The notes below the pieces were generated by a model that was given only the letters and a program-made list of their open reading frames with translations, was not told the DNA's origin and searched no databases. Positions 1-9,663 of a stretch of DNA of 64,000 nucleotides are shown in pieces (position 1 is the first letter of the stretch; each line of letters opens with the position of its first letter). Source of the stretch: an uncultured Pelagibacteraceae bacterium (lineage in GTDB: Bacteria > Pseudomonadota > Alphaproteobacteria > Pelagibacterales > Pelagibacteraceae); contig CACGVC010000004.1 in NCBI GenBank assembly GCA_902576335.1, positions 1-64,000 of the forward strand, in the 5' to 3' direction. The position numbers and the translations under genes were made by a program.

Positions 1-587
1 ATAATAATAAGATGATTTTTGATATAGCTAACTTTTATAAAAGTTCTAAAGATTATGAGAATGCAATAAAGTATTATTCAAAAGTCATTGAAAATCTAGA
101 CGATAATAACATAATTAAGGCTGATGTACTCTACAGAAGGGGCGGAAGCTATGAGAGAATTGGTGAATATGAAAAATCAGATGAAGATTTGTTAATGTCT
201 TTAAATATAGAACCAAATGATGCCTATGTTTTAAATTATTTAGCATATTCATGGCTTGAAAGAGATTATAAAATAGATGAAGCATTAGATATGCTTAAAA
301 TAGCCTATGAATTAGAAAGTAATGATCCATATATAATTGATTCAATTGGTTGGGCTTATTATTTAATAGAAGATTATTCTCAAGCTGAAAAATTTTTGCA
401 AAGAGCAGTGGAGTTGATGCCTGAAGATCCAATAGTAAATGATCACTATGGTGATATTTTGTGGAAATTAGACCAAAAAATACAAGCAAGATATTTTTGG
501 AAAAATGTGCTTAAAATGAAAAAAGCAGAGAAAGAAATGAAAGATAAGATTAATCTCAAATTAATAATAGGCATAAATAAATCTTAA
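1..587 (+). CDS. TPR-repeat protein, C-terminal part (5' end outside window)
   Basis: The reading frame is open back to base 1 (in-frame codons AAT AAT AAG before the first ATG at 12), so the gene probably starts upstream of the window. The visible 190-odd residues form four or five tetratricopeptide repeats with the usual pattern of small and aromatic residues, for example around LYRRGGSYERIGEYEKS, DSIGWAYYLIEDYSQAEKFL and NDHYGDILWKLDQK. TPR solenoids are protein-binding scaffolds. No catalytic motif is visible. It ends 3 bp before ispE, so the two are probably co-transcribed. The specific partner is unknown. Confidence 0.8.
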   Translation, partial: NNKMIFDIANFYKSSKDYENAIKYYSKVIENLDDNNIIKADVLYRRGGSYERIGEYEKSDEDLLMSLNIEPNDAYVLNYLAYSWLERDYKIDEALDMLKIAYELESNDPYIIDSIGWAYYLIEDYSQAEKFLQRAVELMPEDPIVNDHYGDILWKLDQKIQARYFWKNVLKMKKAEKEMKDKINLKLIIGINKS

Positions 588-590
588 TTA

Positions 591-1433
591 ATGCGATTTA
601 AGAAGATTAAGTCATATGCTAAAATTAATTTAGCACTAAATGTTTTAGGTAAATCTTCAAAGCTTCATAAAATAGAAAGTCTGGTTGCTTTCATAAATAT
701 CTATGATCTGATAATGATAAAAAAAATTGATAAAAAAAATCATATTGTAAAATTTAGAGGAAAATTTTCAAAAAATATTAACTCAAAAAATAGTGTCACT
801 AAATTATTAAGAATACTTGATAAAAAAAAATTACTTCAAGAAAAATTTCATATCGAAATAGTAAAGCATGTACCGCAACAGTCTGGCCTAGGAGGGGGTT
901 CAATGAATGCCGCCAGTATTCTTAATTATTTTATTAAGGAAAAAATATTCTCTTTAGACAAAGAAAAAATTCGTTCAATAGCTAGATATTTAGGATCGGA
1001 TGTTATTTTAGGATTAACTAATGATTATCAAGTTTTAACTTCTAAAAACCAGACTAAAAAATTCAAAAATTGTAAAAAATTATATACATTAGTTGTTAAA
1101 CCTAATTTCGGCTGCCCGACAAAAGCTATTTATGCAGATGTAAGAAATTATGAGACTGCCAAATTTAATATTCCGAGAAAAAAAATGTTTAATCTTAATT
1201 TTTTAAAAAAAATGAGTAATTCTCTGGAAAAAATTGTCTTAATCAAACACCCAATTTTGAAAAAAATTAAAATTTACTTAACAAATTTGTATAATCCTGA
1301 GTTTGTAAGAATGACTGGCTCCGGATCAGCGTTTATTGCCTATTATAATTCTAAAAAAAAATGCGACAAAGCACTTAGACAATTTAATAAAGATTATACA
1401 AAATATTGGTGTATAAGCTCAAAAACTATATAA
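591..1433 (+). CDS. ispE: 4-diphosphocytidyl-2-C-methyl-D-erythritol kinase
   Basis: This GHMP-family kinase phosphorylates CDP-methylerythritol in the non-mevalonate (MEP) isoprenoid pathway in the cytoplasm. The 280-residue length fits the family. The N-terminus SYAKINLALNVLG matches the IspE start, and the ATP-binding glycine loop is QQSGLGGGSMNAAS near residues 97-110; the usual SSDAA is here SMNAA, a tolerated variant. A C-terminal GHMP motif, VRMTGSGSAFIAYY, is near residue 240. It follows the TPR gene by 3 bp and is followed by tRNA-Gln. The isoprenoid product would feed ubiquinone, which is used by the bc1 complex encoded nearby. Confidence 0.93.
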   Translation: MRFKKIKSYAKINLALNVLGKSSKLHKIESLVAFINIYDLIMIKKIDKKNHIVKFRGKFSKNINSKNSVTKLLRILDKKKLLQEKFHIEIVKHVPQQSGLGGGSMNAASILNYFIKEKIFSLDKEKIRSIARYLGSDVILGLTNDYQVLTSKNQTKKFKNCKKLYTLVVKPNFGCPTKAIYADVRNYETAKFNIPRKKMFNLNFLKKMSNSLEKIVLIKHPILKKIKIYLTNLYNPEFVRMTGSGSAFIAYYNSKKKCDKALRQFNKDYTKYWCISSKTI

Positions 1434-1466
1434 ATTTTATTTTTTTGTGCTATATCAATTTTATAT

Positions 1467-1540
1467 TGGGGCGTAGCCAAGCGGTAAGGCACGGGTTTTT
1501 GGTACCTGCATCCTAGGTTCGAATCCTAGCGCCCCAGCCA
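1467..1540 (+). tRNA. tRNA-Gln (anticodon TTG)
   Basis: A cloverleaf can be folded by eye. The acceptor stem is TGGGGCG (1467-1473) against CGCCCCA (1530-1536), followed by discriminator G and an encoded CCA at 1538-1540. The D arm is GCC...GGC. The anticodon stem is CGGGT/ACCTG, with the seven-base loop TTTTGGT carrying TTG at 1499-1501. The T arm CCTAG-GTTCGAAT-CCTAG has the canonical GTTCGA. It reads CAA glutamine codons, and with modified U34 also CAG. The gene sits between ispE and the CCA-adding-family gene, whose ATG begins 3 bases after the encoded CCA. Confidence 0.95.
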
Positions 1541-1543
1541 AAT

Positions 1544-2818
1544 ATGAAAAGTTTAATAGACAAATTTTTTTTCAGACAAAATAATCTAGATCCGATAAGT
1601 AATAGAATAAAAGACATATCAAAAAAAATTCCAGTGTCTAAAATATTTAATGCCATAAATTCTTATTCAACTTCAAGTGAACTTAGATATGTTGGTGGTT
1701 GCATAAGAAAAGTTATAAATAATGAAATTTTTGATGATATCGATTTAGCAACAAATTTAGATCCAACAGAAGTTTGTTCTGCACTCAAGAAAAGCAACAT
1801 TGAATTCTATGAGAGTGGAATAGATCATGGAACAATAACAGCAATAATAGAGGATAGTAAATTTGAAATTACGAGTTTAAGAGAAGATATTTTGACTGAT
1901 GGTCGACATGCAAAAGTTAAATTTTCTAACGATTGGAAAACTGATGCCTCGCGAAGAGATTTCACCATCAATTCTATTTATTCAGATAAAGAAGGCAACT
2001 TATTTGATCCATTCAACGGTTATGAGGATATTAAAAAGGGTAAAATTAATTTTATTGGTAACCCAGAAAAAAGAATAAAAGAGGATTACTTAAGAATATT
2101 AAGATATTTACGATTTTTTTTAAATTATTCTAAACAACCACATGATCCTAAAATTGTTAAAGTTTTAAAAATGAATCTTATGGGCATCGCAAATCTTTCT
2201 AAAGAAAGACTGATAGATGAACTACGAAAAATTCTCAAACCAAATGTGTTAGAAAATTTGTCAAAAGATAAAATAATTTTAGAAATTTTAGTTTCAGTTT
2301 TTCCTCAACTAAAACACTTTAATATTTTTTCTAAGCTAAATAATAATCTAAAGGATATGCTCTCCAAAGTCGATTTTATTTTTATCATTTCATTATTAAT
2401 TATCGATGAAACTGATAATGTGGATTATTTCATTTATAAATTTAACCTATCTAAAAAGGACCAAAAAAGAATTAGAAATATAAGTGATTTTTATAAAAAA
2501 AAAATAGCTTCAAAAACTTTTACTGAAAAAAATTTAAATTTGATATTTTATCATTCAGGTAAAGAGACAGTCTTGGATATTCTAAATTATAGGATATTAA
2601 AAACTAACAAATTAGATAACAATATATTGGCATTAATTAGTAAATTTGAAATAAAACCGGTGCCGACAATGCCATTTAAAGCAGATTTCTTAATGTCAAA
2701 ATATGATATTCCAGAGGGAAAAATGTTAGGAGAAAAACTAAAACTTATTGAGAGTAAATGGATCGAAAATAATTTTCAAATATCAGAACAACAGATTGAA
2801 AACATAATTAATAATTAA
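1544..2818 (+). CDS. CCA tRNA nucleotidyltransferase / poly(A) polymerase family protein
   Basis: This is a class II nucleotidyltransferase that maintains tRNA 3' CCA ends. It shows the family head motif YVGGCIRK near residue 49, the metal-binding DDIDLAT near residue 65, and [13 protein letters not shown] near residue 135, followed by the RNA- and nucleotide-binding helical region with [13 protein letters not shown]. The 424-residue length fits alphaproteobacterial members. Sequence alone does not decide between CCA-adding and poly(A) activity; CCA repair is the likelier role because few such paralogs are expected in a small genome. The ATG lies 3 bases after tRNA-Gln and no Shine-Dalgarno sequence is visible. 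Confidence 0.87.
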   Translation: MKSLIDKFFFRQNNLDPISNRIKDISKKIPVSKIFNAINSYSTSSELRYVGGCIRKVINNEIFDDIDLATNLDPTEVCSALKKSNIEFYESGIDHGTITAIIEDSKFEITSLREDILTDGRHAKVKFSNDWKTDASRRDFTINSIYSDKEGNLFDPFNGYEDIKKGKINFIGNPEKRIKEDYLRILRYLRFFLNYSKQPHDPKIVKVLKMNLMGIANLSKERLIDELRKILKPNVLENLSKDKIILEILVSVFPQLKHFNIFSKLNNNLKDMLSKVDFIFIISLLIIDETDNVDYFIYKFNLSKKDQKRIRNISDFYKKKIASKTFTEKNLNLIFYHSGKETVLDILNYRILKTNKLDNNILALISKFEIKPVPTMPFKADFLMSKYDIPEGKMLGEKLKLIESKWIENNFQISEQQIENIINN

Positions 2819-3291
2819 ATATATTTAACATCTTTAATTTCAAAGTTCTTTTTACCAGCAGGAGTATTAATTTCGACTAGATCATTTTTATTTTTTCCAA
2901 TAAGCCCTCTTCCAATCGGTGATTGATAGTAAATTAATTTACTTTTGAGATCTGCTTCGTCCCTTCCAACAATTTTATAATTTATTTTTTCACCTGTATC
3001 TAAATTTTCCAAGAAGACTGTCGATCCAAAAATAACTTTGCCGTCATTATTCAGTTTTGTAACATCAATAATGTTTGCTCTTGCGATTATGTCGTTGATT
3101 TCAGTTATTCTTCCCTCATTATGAGATTGTTCCTCTTTAGCAGCATGATACTCAGCATTTTCTTTCAGGTCTCCATGTGAGCGTGCTTCCGCAATTGCAG
3201 CAACAATTTTGGGACGTTTTTTTTCTTTTAAAAAAATTAGTTCTTCTTTAAGTTTATTTAAACCGTTTAAGGTAATTGGCTCTTTTTCCAT
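2815..3291 (-). CDS. greA: Transcription elongation factor GreA
   Basis: GreA rescues backtracked RNA polymerase by stimulating transcript cleavage through its secondary channel. The N-terminal coiled coil has the family signature [16 protein letters not shown] and the acidic loop [20 protein letters not shown]. The C-terminal FKBP-like domain includes [18 protein letters not shown] and [10 protein letters not shown]. The ATG at 3291 gives 158 residues, the usual GreA length. It follows a GGAA-type ribosome site and starts just after hemF ends; an upstream in-frame start at 3309 would overlap hemF and add six odd residues. It converges with the CCA gene, overlapping by 4 bp. Confidence 0.95.
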   Translation of the reverse strand: MEKEPITLNGLNKLKEELIFLKEKKRPKIVAAIAEARSHGDLKENAEYHAAKEEQSHNEGRITEINDIIARANIIDVTKLNNDGKVIFGSTVFLENLDTGEKINYKIVGRDEADLKSKLIYYQSPIGRGLIGKNKNDLVEINTPAGKKNFEIKDVKYI

Positions 3292-3292
3292 T

Positions 3293-4120
3293 TTATTTCC
3301 ATTTTGCAATAGGCGGTAGTGACATTAAAATAGCTTCAACATTTCCACCTGTTTGTAATCCAAATTTTGTCCCTCTATCGTAAAGCAAATTAAATTCTGT
3401 ATATCTACCTCTTTTTATATATTGCATTTCCTTATCTCTTAAAGTCCATTTTTTTTTAATTTTTTTTTTTATAATTTTTTTAAATATTAATTCAAATGTG
3501 GTACCGACTTCCCTGACAAATTTAAAATCTTTTTCAAAATTATCTTTTTTATAGTCAAAAAAAATTCCCCCAATACCTCTTGCCTCTTTTCTATGAGGTA
3601 AATAAAAGTATTCATCGCACCATTTTTTATATTTTGGATAATATTTTTTGTCATGACGATTACACATACTTTTTAATATTTTATGGAATTCTTTTTTCTC
3701 ATTCTCGTCTTTTTTGGATGGAGTAACATCCATACCTCCACCAAACCAATCATGAGATGTGCAAATATATCTAGTATTAAAATGCATTGCTGGTATCAAA
3801 GGGTTTTTCATATGCATAACTACAGAAATACCTGATGCCCAAAAGTTCGGATTTTTCTCAGCACCTGGTATTTGTTTTTGAAAATGTTTTGGAAATTTTC
3901 CATAAACTTTTGAAAAATTTACTCCTACCTTATCAAATATTCTGCCATTTTTAAGTATTCTATATTCACCACCACCTTCATCATTATTTTGATCTCTTTT
4001 CCATGTGGTTGATTTAAATTTGATTTTATTTTTTTCTAGCTCACTTATGCTATGACATATTGAGTCCTGTAAAGTTTTAAACCAATTACTTGTTAAATCT
4101 TTTCTAATTTCAAAATCCAT
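3293..4120 (-). CDS. hemF: Oxygen-dependent coproporphyrinogen III oxidase
   Basis: HemF converts coproporphyrinogen III to protoporphyrinogen IX with O2, the aerobic penultimate stage of heme synthesis. The 275-residue protein carries the family motifs GGGEYRIL (residues 50-57), [35 protein letters not shown] near residue 130, [10 protein letters not shown], and the closing [20 protein letters not shown] near residue 250. It lies between trmL and greA in one minus-strand run with 1-bp gaps. The heme product supplies cytochromes b and c1, encoded 2 kb away. The oxygen-dependent form fits an aerobic organism. Confidence 0.96.
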   Translation of the reverse strand: MDFEIRKDLTSNWFKTLQDSICHSISELEKNKIKFKSTTWKRDQNNDEGGGEYRILKNGRIFDKVGVNFSKVYGKFPKHFQKQIPGAEKNPNFWASGISVVMHMKNPLIPAMHFNTRYICTSHDWFGGGMDVTPSKKDENEKKEFHKILKSMCNRHDKKYYPKYKKWCDEYFYLPHRKEARGIGGIFFDYKKDNFEKDFKFVREVGTTFELIFKKIIKKKIKKKWTLRDKEMQYIKRGRYTEFNLLYDRGTKFGLQTGGNVEAILMSLPPIAKWK

Positions 4121-4121
4121 G

Positions 4122-4598
4122 TTAAATTAAATTTGTTTGCCTTAGGCTTTCGCCCAAAATAATAGCAACAGATGAAGAGATGTTAAGTGATCTCTTATTT
4201 TTTTTCATAGGTATCTTTAATTTGTTTTTAATTAATTTATGTACTTTTTCTGGCACCCCAGCGCTTTCCCTTCCAAATAAAATAGTATCACTCTTTTCAA
4301 ACTTAAATTTAGTATATGAAATTGAAGCTTTAGTTGTCATCAATACAATTCTATGATTCTCTTTATCTTTATAAAATCTGTCAAAGCTTTGATAGTATCT
4401 AATTACTTTATTATCCATATAATCCATTACAACTCTTTTAAATCTCTTGTCAGTCAATAAGAAGCCACATGGTTCTATAATTTCTAATTCTACCCCAAGA
4501 CAGGCACAAGTTCTAATTATAGCTGCTGTATTTTGGGGTATATCAGGTTCAAATAAAGCAATTTTAGGCCCTGTAAATGTTGAACTATTATGTGTCAT
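4122..4598 (-). CDS. trmL: tRNA (cytidine/uridine-34 2'-O)-methyltransferase TrmL
   Basis: This small SPOUT-class methyltransferase modifies the ribose of the wobble base in certain leucine tRNAs using S-adenosylmethionine. Family motifs are LFEPDIPQNTAAIIRTCACL (residues 15-34), GFLLTDKRFKRVVMDYMD, the knot motif ILFGRESAGVP near residue 105, and IPMKKNKRSLNISSSVAI near residue 128. The 158-residue length is that of TrmL rather than the longer TrmH/RlmB. It is the first gene of a minus-strand run with hemF and greA and is divergent from petA across 92 bp. Target specificity is inferred from the family. Confidence 0.9.
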   Translation of the reverse strand: MTHNSSTFTGPKIALFEPDIPQNTAAIIRTCACLGVELEIIEPCGFLLTDKRFKRVVMDYMDNKVIRYYQSFDRFYKDKENHRIVLMTTKASISYTKFKFEKSDTILFGRESAGVPEKVHKLIKNKLKIPMKKNKRSLNISSSVAIILGESLRQTNLI

Positions 4599-4690
4599 TC
4601 TTTCAGTAGTAAATTGAGTATTTTATATTATATGAAACATATATTTAAGTAGAAAAAATCAAAATTGAGTATATTTAATTAAAACTAGAA

Positions 4691-5200
4691 ATGTCTAAAA
4701 AAAAAACTGAAAGAAGAGATTTTTTATTCACAGCCACGGCTGCAGTTGGAGCTGTGGGAGTAGGGGCTACAGTCTGGCCGATGATAGATCAAATGAATCC
4801 AGACGCTTCTGTCAAGGCTTTGGCCAGCACTGAAGTAGATGTGAGTTCAGTGAACCCAGGAAAAACAATAACAGTTTTGTGGAGAGGCAAGCCTGTCTTT
4901 ATAAGAAGAAGAACTCAAGATGAAATTAATGAAGCAAAAGCAGTTAAGCTGAAAGATTTAAAACACCCTGAAAAAGATGAGGATAGAGCTAAAAATCCAG
5001 AGTGGCTAGTGATGCTTGGAGTATGTACGCATTTAGGTTGCGTACCCTTGGATCAAAAAGGTGATTACAACGGTTGGTTCTGCCCGTGCCATGGATCTCA
5101 TTACGATATTTCTGGAAGAATAAGAAAAGGACCGGCACCTACAAATATGGAAATTCCTAAATATGAATTTGTTAACGCTAATACTATTAAGATTGGATAA
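4691..5200 (+). CDS. petA: Ubiquinol-cytochrome c reductase Rieske iron-sulfur subunit
   Basis: This is the Rieske protein of the bc1 complex, carrying electrons from ubiquinol to cytochrome c1 at the periplasmic face of the inner membrane. The N-terminus has a twin-arginine signal/anchor, [17 protein letters not shown], preceding a single membrane segment. The two cluster-binding boxes CTHLGC (near residue 113) and CPCHGSHYD (near residue 132) provide two Cys and two His ligands plus the disulfide cysteines. The 169-residue length is normal. It is the first gene of petABC, with petB starting 5 bp downstream. Confidence 0.97.
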   Translation: MSKKKTERRDFLFTATAAVGAVGVGATVWPMIDQMNPDASVKALASTEVDVSSVNPGKTITVLWRGKPVFIRRRTQDEINEAKAVKLKDLKHPEKDEDRAKNPEWLVMLGVCTHLGCVPLDQKGDYNGWFCPCHGSHYDISGRIRKGPAPTNMEIPKYEFVNANTIKIG

Positions 5201-5205
5201 AAACT

Positions 5206-6474
5206 ATGAGTGATCACGAATACACACCCAAGTCAAATTTTGGAAAATGGTTCAACGATAGATTACCATTATTAACTTTAGCAAACCACTTAACTGATTA
5301 TCCAACACCTAAGAATTTAAATTATTGGTGGACATTTGGTGGTATTTTAACCTTTTGTTTAGTTACCCAAATAGTTACAGGTTTAGTTCTTGCAATGCAC
5401 TATATTGCTCATGCTGATATGGCATTTGATAGTGTGGAACACATAATGCGTGATGTGAATTATGGATGGTTAATAAGATACATTCATGCAAATGGAGCAT
5501 CAATGTTTTTTCTAGCTGTCTACATACATATATTTAGATCCTTGTTCTACGGATCTTATAAAGCTCCTAGAGAAATAATCTGGATTATAGGTATTATTAT
5601 TTATTTATTAATGATGGCAGCAGCTTTTATGGGTTATGTACTTCCTTGGGGACAAATGAGTTTTTGGGGAGCAACTGTCATCACAAATTTGTTTAGCGCG
5701 ATTCCATTAGTTGGCGAAGGTATTGTAACATGGTTATGGGGAGGGTATTCTGTTGATAACCCAACATTAACAAGATTTTTTACTCTTCATTATTTAATCC
5801 CTTTTTTAATTTTAGGTTTAGTTGTTCTTCATATATGGGCATTACATGTTCCTGGTAATAATAATCCCATCGGTATAGACGTTAAAAAACCTTCTAAAGA
5901 TACTGTCCCTTTTCATCCTTACATAGTAATAAAGGATGCTTTTGCTTTATTAATGTTCATGATTGTCTTTGCTTTTTTTGTTTTTTATACACCAAATATT
6001 TTAGGTCATGCAGACAATTATATAGAAGCTAATCCGCTTGTTACACCAGCTCATATTGTTCCCGAATGGTATCTATTACCATTTTACGCAATTTTAAGAT
6101 CAGTACCTGATAAATTAATGGGTGTAATAGCAATGCTATCAGCTATTTTTATCTTGGCAGCCTTACCTTGGTTGGATACCTCAAAAATAAGATCAGCAGT
6201 ATTTAGACCTTTATACAGACAATTTTATTGGATCCTTGTAGCTGATGTTTTGATTTTGGGATACGTAGGAGCAATGCCCGCTGAAGGTTTATATTTGCTT
6301 ATTGCTAGAGTAGCGACCGCTTACTATTTTTTACATTTTTTAATTATTTTACCTATTTTAGGCTTTAAGGAGAGAACATTACCAGTTCCATTAAGCATTA
6401 CAGAACCAGTTTTAGGTGGCTCTTCAAATTTAGCAGCCGCTAGAGATGATAGTAGGTTAGAAAAGTTAAAGTGA
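5206..6474 (+). CDS. petB: Ubiquinol-cytochrome c reductase cytochrome b subunit
   Basis: This multi-spanning cytochrome b holds the two b hemes and the Qo and Qi quinone sites. Recognisable parts are [20 protein letters not shown], the heme-binding region [42 protein letters not shown], and the Qo motif [18 protein letters not shown] (PEWY near residue 285). The 422-residue length matches alphaproteobacterial cytochrome b with an uncut C-terminal part. The stop codon overlaps the GTG start of petC, so the two subunits are translationally coupled. Confidence 0.97.
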   Translation: MSDHEYTPKSNFGKWFNDRLPLLTLANHLTDYPTPKNLNYWWTFGGILTFCLVTQIVTGLVLAMHYIAHADMAFDSVEHIMRDVNYGWLIRYIHANGASMFFLAVYIHIFRSLFYGSYKAPREIIWIIGIIIYLLMMAAAFMGYVLPWGQMSFWGATVITNLFSAIPLVGEGIVTWLWGGYSVDNPTLTRFFTLHYLIPFLILGLVVLHIWALHVPGNNNPIGIDVKKPSKDTVPFHPYIVIKDAFALLMFMIVFAFFVFYTPNILGHADNYIEANPLVTPAHIVPEWYLLPFYAILRSVPDKLMGVIAMLSAIFILAALPWLDTSKIRSAVFRPLYRQFYWILVADVLILGYVGAMPAEGLYLLIARVATAYYFLHFLIILPILGFKERTLPVPLSITEPVLGGSSNLAAARDDSRLEKLK

Positions 6475-7250
6475 AAAAATTCTTAAAATTATTTTTTTAC
6501 ATCTTCTTTTTAACCCCATTTTTAACACAGGTATATGCTGCAGAAAAGGTCGAGTACTTGACCACTGATTGGAGTTTTAAAGGTTTATTCGGTAAGTTTG
6601 ACCGCTCTGCTTTACAGAGGGGTTACCATGTTTACACTGAAGTATGTTCCTCTTGTCATTCTATGAAATACTTAAGTTATAGAAATTTAGCCCAAGAAGG
6701 AGGACCTGAATTTACTGAGGCTGAAGCCAAAGCAATCGCAGCCTCTTTTGAAGTAACGGATGGTCCTAACTCTGATGGAGAGATGTTCACAAGACCTGGA
6801 AAATTATCTGATAAATTCGTTATGCCTTACGAAAATGTAAAAGCAGCCCAAGCTGCTAATGGAGGGGCTTATCCACCTGATATGTCCGTATTGGTTAAAG
6901 CAAGGGGAGGTGGAGTAGATTATATTTACTCATTATTGCAAGGTTATGAGGATCCACCAGCAGGAGTTACTTTAGATGATGGAGTTTACTACAATAAATA
7001 TATGTACGGTAATAAAATAAAAATGGCCAACCAATTATCTGATGGGTTAATTGAGTATTCAGATGGTACAAAGGCAACTGTTGAACAGATGTCAAAAGAT
7101 GTCACTACTTTTCTGATGTGGGCAGCTGAACCTCATTTAGAATCTAGACATAAAATGGGATTTAAAGCAATCGTGTACTTAATTATTCTTACAATTTTAG
7201 TCTATTTTAGTATGAAAAGAATTTGGTCACGTATTGAAACGAAAATTTAG
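6471..7250 (+). CDS. petC: Ubiquinol-cytochrome c reductase cytochrome c1 subunit
   Basis: Cytochrome c1 accepts electrons from the Rieske protein and passes them to soluble or membrane cytochrome c. A cleavable N-terminal signal ends near AAEKVEYL. The covalent heme motif CSSCH is near residue 59, the distal methionine is probably in the VLVKARGGG...YMYG...KIKMANQL region, and a C-terminal anchor ([16 protein letters not shown]) is followed by positive residues. Translation starts at GTG 6471, overlapping the petB stop as GTGA. The 3' end overlaps the convergent ychF by 24 bp. Confidence 0.95.
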   Translation: MKKFLKLFFYIFFLTPFLTQVYAAEKVEYLTTDWSFKGLFGKFDRSALQRGYHVYTEVCSSCHSMKYLSYRNLAQEGGPEFTEAEAKAIAASFEVTDGPNSDGEMFTRPGKLSDKFVMPYENVKAAQAANGGAYPPDMSVLVKARGGGVDYIYSLLQGYEDPPAGVTLDDGVYYNKYMYGNKIKMANQLSDGLIEYSDGTKATVEQMSKDVTTFLMWAAEPHLESRHKMGFKAIVYLIILTILVYFSMKRIWSRIETKI

Positions 7251-8300
7251 GACATCTCCATCTTGAACAATATAATCCTTACCTTCTAGTCTCATTTTAC
7301 CATTAGTTTTTGAATTCACCCAACCTTCATTACTTACAAAATCATCATATGAAACTGTTTCAGCTCTAATGAATCCTTTTTCAAAATCTGAATGAATTTC
7401 ACCTGCTGCTTCAGGCGCAGTGCTATTTATTTGAATAGTCCATGCTCTAGTTTCTTCTGGACCGGACGTGAAGTAAGTTTCTAATCCTAGAATATTATAA
7501 GCTTTTTGTATTAATATGCTTAATCCTGTGCTCTTTAAGCCAATCATTTCCATATAGTTTTTTCTTTCATCAACGTCTAATTCGTTAATTTGGTTTTCTA
7601 TATCTGCAGATATAACTAATGTGTTTTCTTGACCGAATTTGTTTATAAAAGATTTTGAGTGATTGTTACCAATCTGAACACTTTTTTCATCAACATTACA
7701 CACAAATATTTTAGGTTTAAGAGACAATAGCCCACTTTGATTTAGTAGTTTTTTATCAAATTCATTTTTTAATACAGAAATATCCTTATCATTATTGATA
7801 CACTCTAGAGCATACTCAAGAATTTTAATTATTGACTCGTCAACATTTTTTTTATTGTTTTTTTCTAGCCTTTTTTGGATCGATTCAAGATCAGCAAGCA
7901 TCATCTCTGTCTCAATAATTTCTAGATCTCTCACTGGATCTACAGTCGGATTAACATTTTGTATGTCGCTAGAGTCAAAACATCTTATCATATGAATTAT
8001 TGCATCAACTTCTCTTATATGAGAAAGAAATTTGTTTCCAAGACCCTCACCTTTAGAAGCACCTTTGACCAATCCTGCAATATCAACAAATGAGATTGTA
8101 GTACTAATAACTTTTTTAGATTTCGATATTTTTGCTAAACTTTCAAGCCTATTATCAGGCACAGCAACAATACCGACATTAGGATCAATTGTACAAAAAG
8201 GAAAATTTGCGGCTTGGGCTTTATTTGAATTTGTTAAAGCGTTAAATAATGTAGATTTACCAACATTGGGCAAACCAACAATTCCACATTTCAAGCTCAT
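7227..8300 (-). CDS. ychF: Redox-regulated ribosome-binding ATPase YchF
   Basis: This is an Obg-family P-loop protein that prefers ATP to GTP and binds ribosomes. The G1 loop GLPNVGKSTLFNAL is at residues 8-21, followed by NFPFCTIDPN and the G3 region DIAGLVKGASKGEGLGNKFL. The G4 position is CNVDE rather than NKxD, as in ATP-using YchF. A C-terminal TGS-like domain (ILGLETYFTSGPEETRAWTI) is present. The 357-residue length is typical. Its ATG shares one base with the pth stop (TAATG), the usual pth-ychF arrangement, implying translational coupling. Confidence 0.96.
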   Translation of the reverse strand: MSLKCGIVGLPNVGKSTLFNALTNSNKAQAANFPFCTIDPNVGIVAVPDNRLESLAKISKSKKVISTTISFVDIAGLVKGASKGEGLGNKFLSHIREVDAIIHMIRCFDSSDIQNVNPTVDPVRDLEIIETEMMLADLESIQKRLEKNNKKNVDESIIKILEYALECINNDKDISVLKNEFDKKLLNQSGLLSLKPKIFVCNVDEKSVQIGNNHSKSFINKFGQENTLVISADIENQINELDVDERKNYMEMIGLKSTGLSILIQKAYNILGLETYFTSGPEETRAWTIQINSTAPEAAGEIHSDFEKGFIRAETVSYDDFVSNEGWVNSKTNGKMRLEGKDYIVQDGDVLNFRFNT

Positions 8301-8860
8301 TATTTGTTATTAACAGTACTTGAGAATAGATCTAATTTTTTTTCTACTAAAATAGAAATTGAATCAGTAATGTTGTCCGAAATTTTTTCAATTCCAACTG
8401 TTTCATCTTCATCAAAATTTTGTAAAACATAATCTGCAACTTCAACACCGTTCTTAGGTTTACCAATGCCTATCCTAACTCTTGAGTAATCTTTGCCGAT
8501 GAACTTATCGATTGAAGCAATCCCATTATGACCTGCGCTTGACCCACCAAATTTTGCTTTAATTTTTCCTAATTCAACATCGAGATCATCATGAAAAACT
8601 ATCACGTCTTCAGCATCAATTTTAAAATATTCTATTAACTCTCTTATGCAAATACCTGAATTGTTCATAAATGTTAAGGGTTTAATTGCATAAATTTTTT
8701 TATTGTTAATATTTCCAGTTGTGAGAAGACCTTTAAATTTTGGCTTTTGTTTAGAAAGACTAAATTTTTTATTAATGTTATCTATAATTTTAAAACCGAC
8801 ATTATGACGGTTATTTTCACTATCTGGAGTTGGATTACCTAGACCTACAAACAAAAGCAT
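8300..8860 (-). CDS. pth: Peptidyl-tRNA hydrolase
   Basis: Pth cleaves the ester bond of peptidyl-tRNAs released from stalled ribosomes, recycling tRNA. The N-terminus LLFVGLGNPTPDSENNRHNV contains the catalytic His in RHNVGF. Further family motifs are KPLTFMNNSGICI, VFHDDLDVELGKIK with the catalytic Asp, and GGSSAGHNGIASI. The 186-residue length fits. It lies between rplY and ychF in the minus-strand run prs-rplY-pth-ychF. Confidence 0.96.
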   Translation of the reverse strand: MLLFVGLGNPTPDSENNRHNVGFKIIDNINKKFSLSKQKPKFKGLLTTGNINNKKIYAIKPLTFMNNSGICIRELIEYFKIDAEDVIVFHDDLDVELGKIKAKFGGSSAGHNGIASIDKFIGKDYSRVRIGIGKPKNGVEVADYVLQNFDEDETVGIEKISDNITDSISILVEKKLDLFSSTVNNK

Positions 8861-8894
8861 AAATTATCGAGAAGTTTTATCCAATTTAATTAGA

Positions 8895-9620
8895 TTATTT
8901 TTTTTCTTCTGAAGGTTTTTTATCAGCAGTTTTTTTATCGTCAGCGTCTTTTTTTTCACCATCAGCTGGTGTCTTTTCACCATCAGCTGCTGCCTCTGCT
9001 CCTTCTGCTCCTGGTTCACCTTCTGCTGTTTCAGCCTCAGCTGGTTTTTCTGGCTCTTTCATTACAGTTGGCGCCGCTAGAGTTGCAATTACAAAATCTC
9101 TTCCTTGAATAGTAGGAGTTACCTCACTATCTAATTTTACAGATGAAATTTTAAAACTTTCACCAATATCTATTCCGTCTAAATCAATTGTAATATTATC
9201 AGGAATTTTTTCACTAGGACACTTTAATTCAATTTTTCTTCTAACAATATTTAATACCCCACCTCTTTTGAGTCCTGGAGATTTTTCGTGATTGATAAAG
9301 TTAACTGGAACTTCAATTTTAATTTTAACACCAGGTAAAATTCTCAAAAAATCAACATGAGTAGGCTCATCACTTAAGATATGATATTTTACTTCTTTTG
9401 GTAAAACATTAAGATTTTTTCCGCTAACATTTAGAGTTATAATATTTGATAAAAAATTTTCTTTTTCAATTAAGTTTTTAAGCTTTTTTTTTGATATAGA
9501 AACTTTTTGATTTTCATCTTTACCACCATAAACAATTGCAGGAACTTCTCCGTTTTTTCTAATAGCGTTTAATTCGCCCTTAGTCTTGTTTTCTCTGATG
9601 TTAGCTTCTAATGAATTCAT
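8895..9620 (-). CDS. rplY: 50S ribosomal protein L25 (CTC form, long acidic/Ala tail)
   Basis: L25/TL5/CTC binds 5S rRNA in the large subunit. The N-terminal domain has LEANIRENKTKGELNAIRKNG and VPAIVYGGK, followed by the CTC C-terminal beta domain (VKIKIEVPVNFINHEKSPG... LKRGGVLNIVRR). The start is placed at ATG 9620, where the family sequence begins; an in-frame start at 9719 would add 33 unrelated residues and overlap prs. After the folded part come about 50 low-complexity residues rich in Ala, Glu, Lys, Asp and Pro, a common but variable tail in this family. Confidence 0.93.
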   Translation of the reverse strand: MNSLEANIRENKTKGELNAIRKNGEVPAIVYGGKDENQKVSISKKKLKNLIEKENFLSNIITLNVSGKNLNVLPKEVKYHILSDEPTHVDFLRILPGVKIKIEVPVNFINHEKSPGLKRGGVLNIVRRKIELKCPSEKIPDNITIDLDGIDIGESFKISSVKLDSEVTPTIQGRDFVIATLAAPTVMKEPEKPAEAETAEGEPGAEGAEAAADGEKTPADGEKKDADDKKTADKKPSEEKK

Positions 9621-9663
9621 AAAACAGAGGTTTTTAACCCATGTTGATAAATAATCAAGGTAA

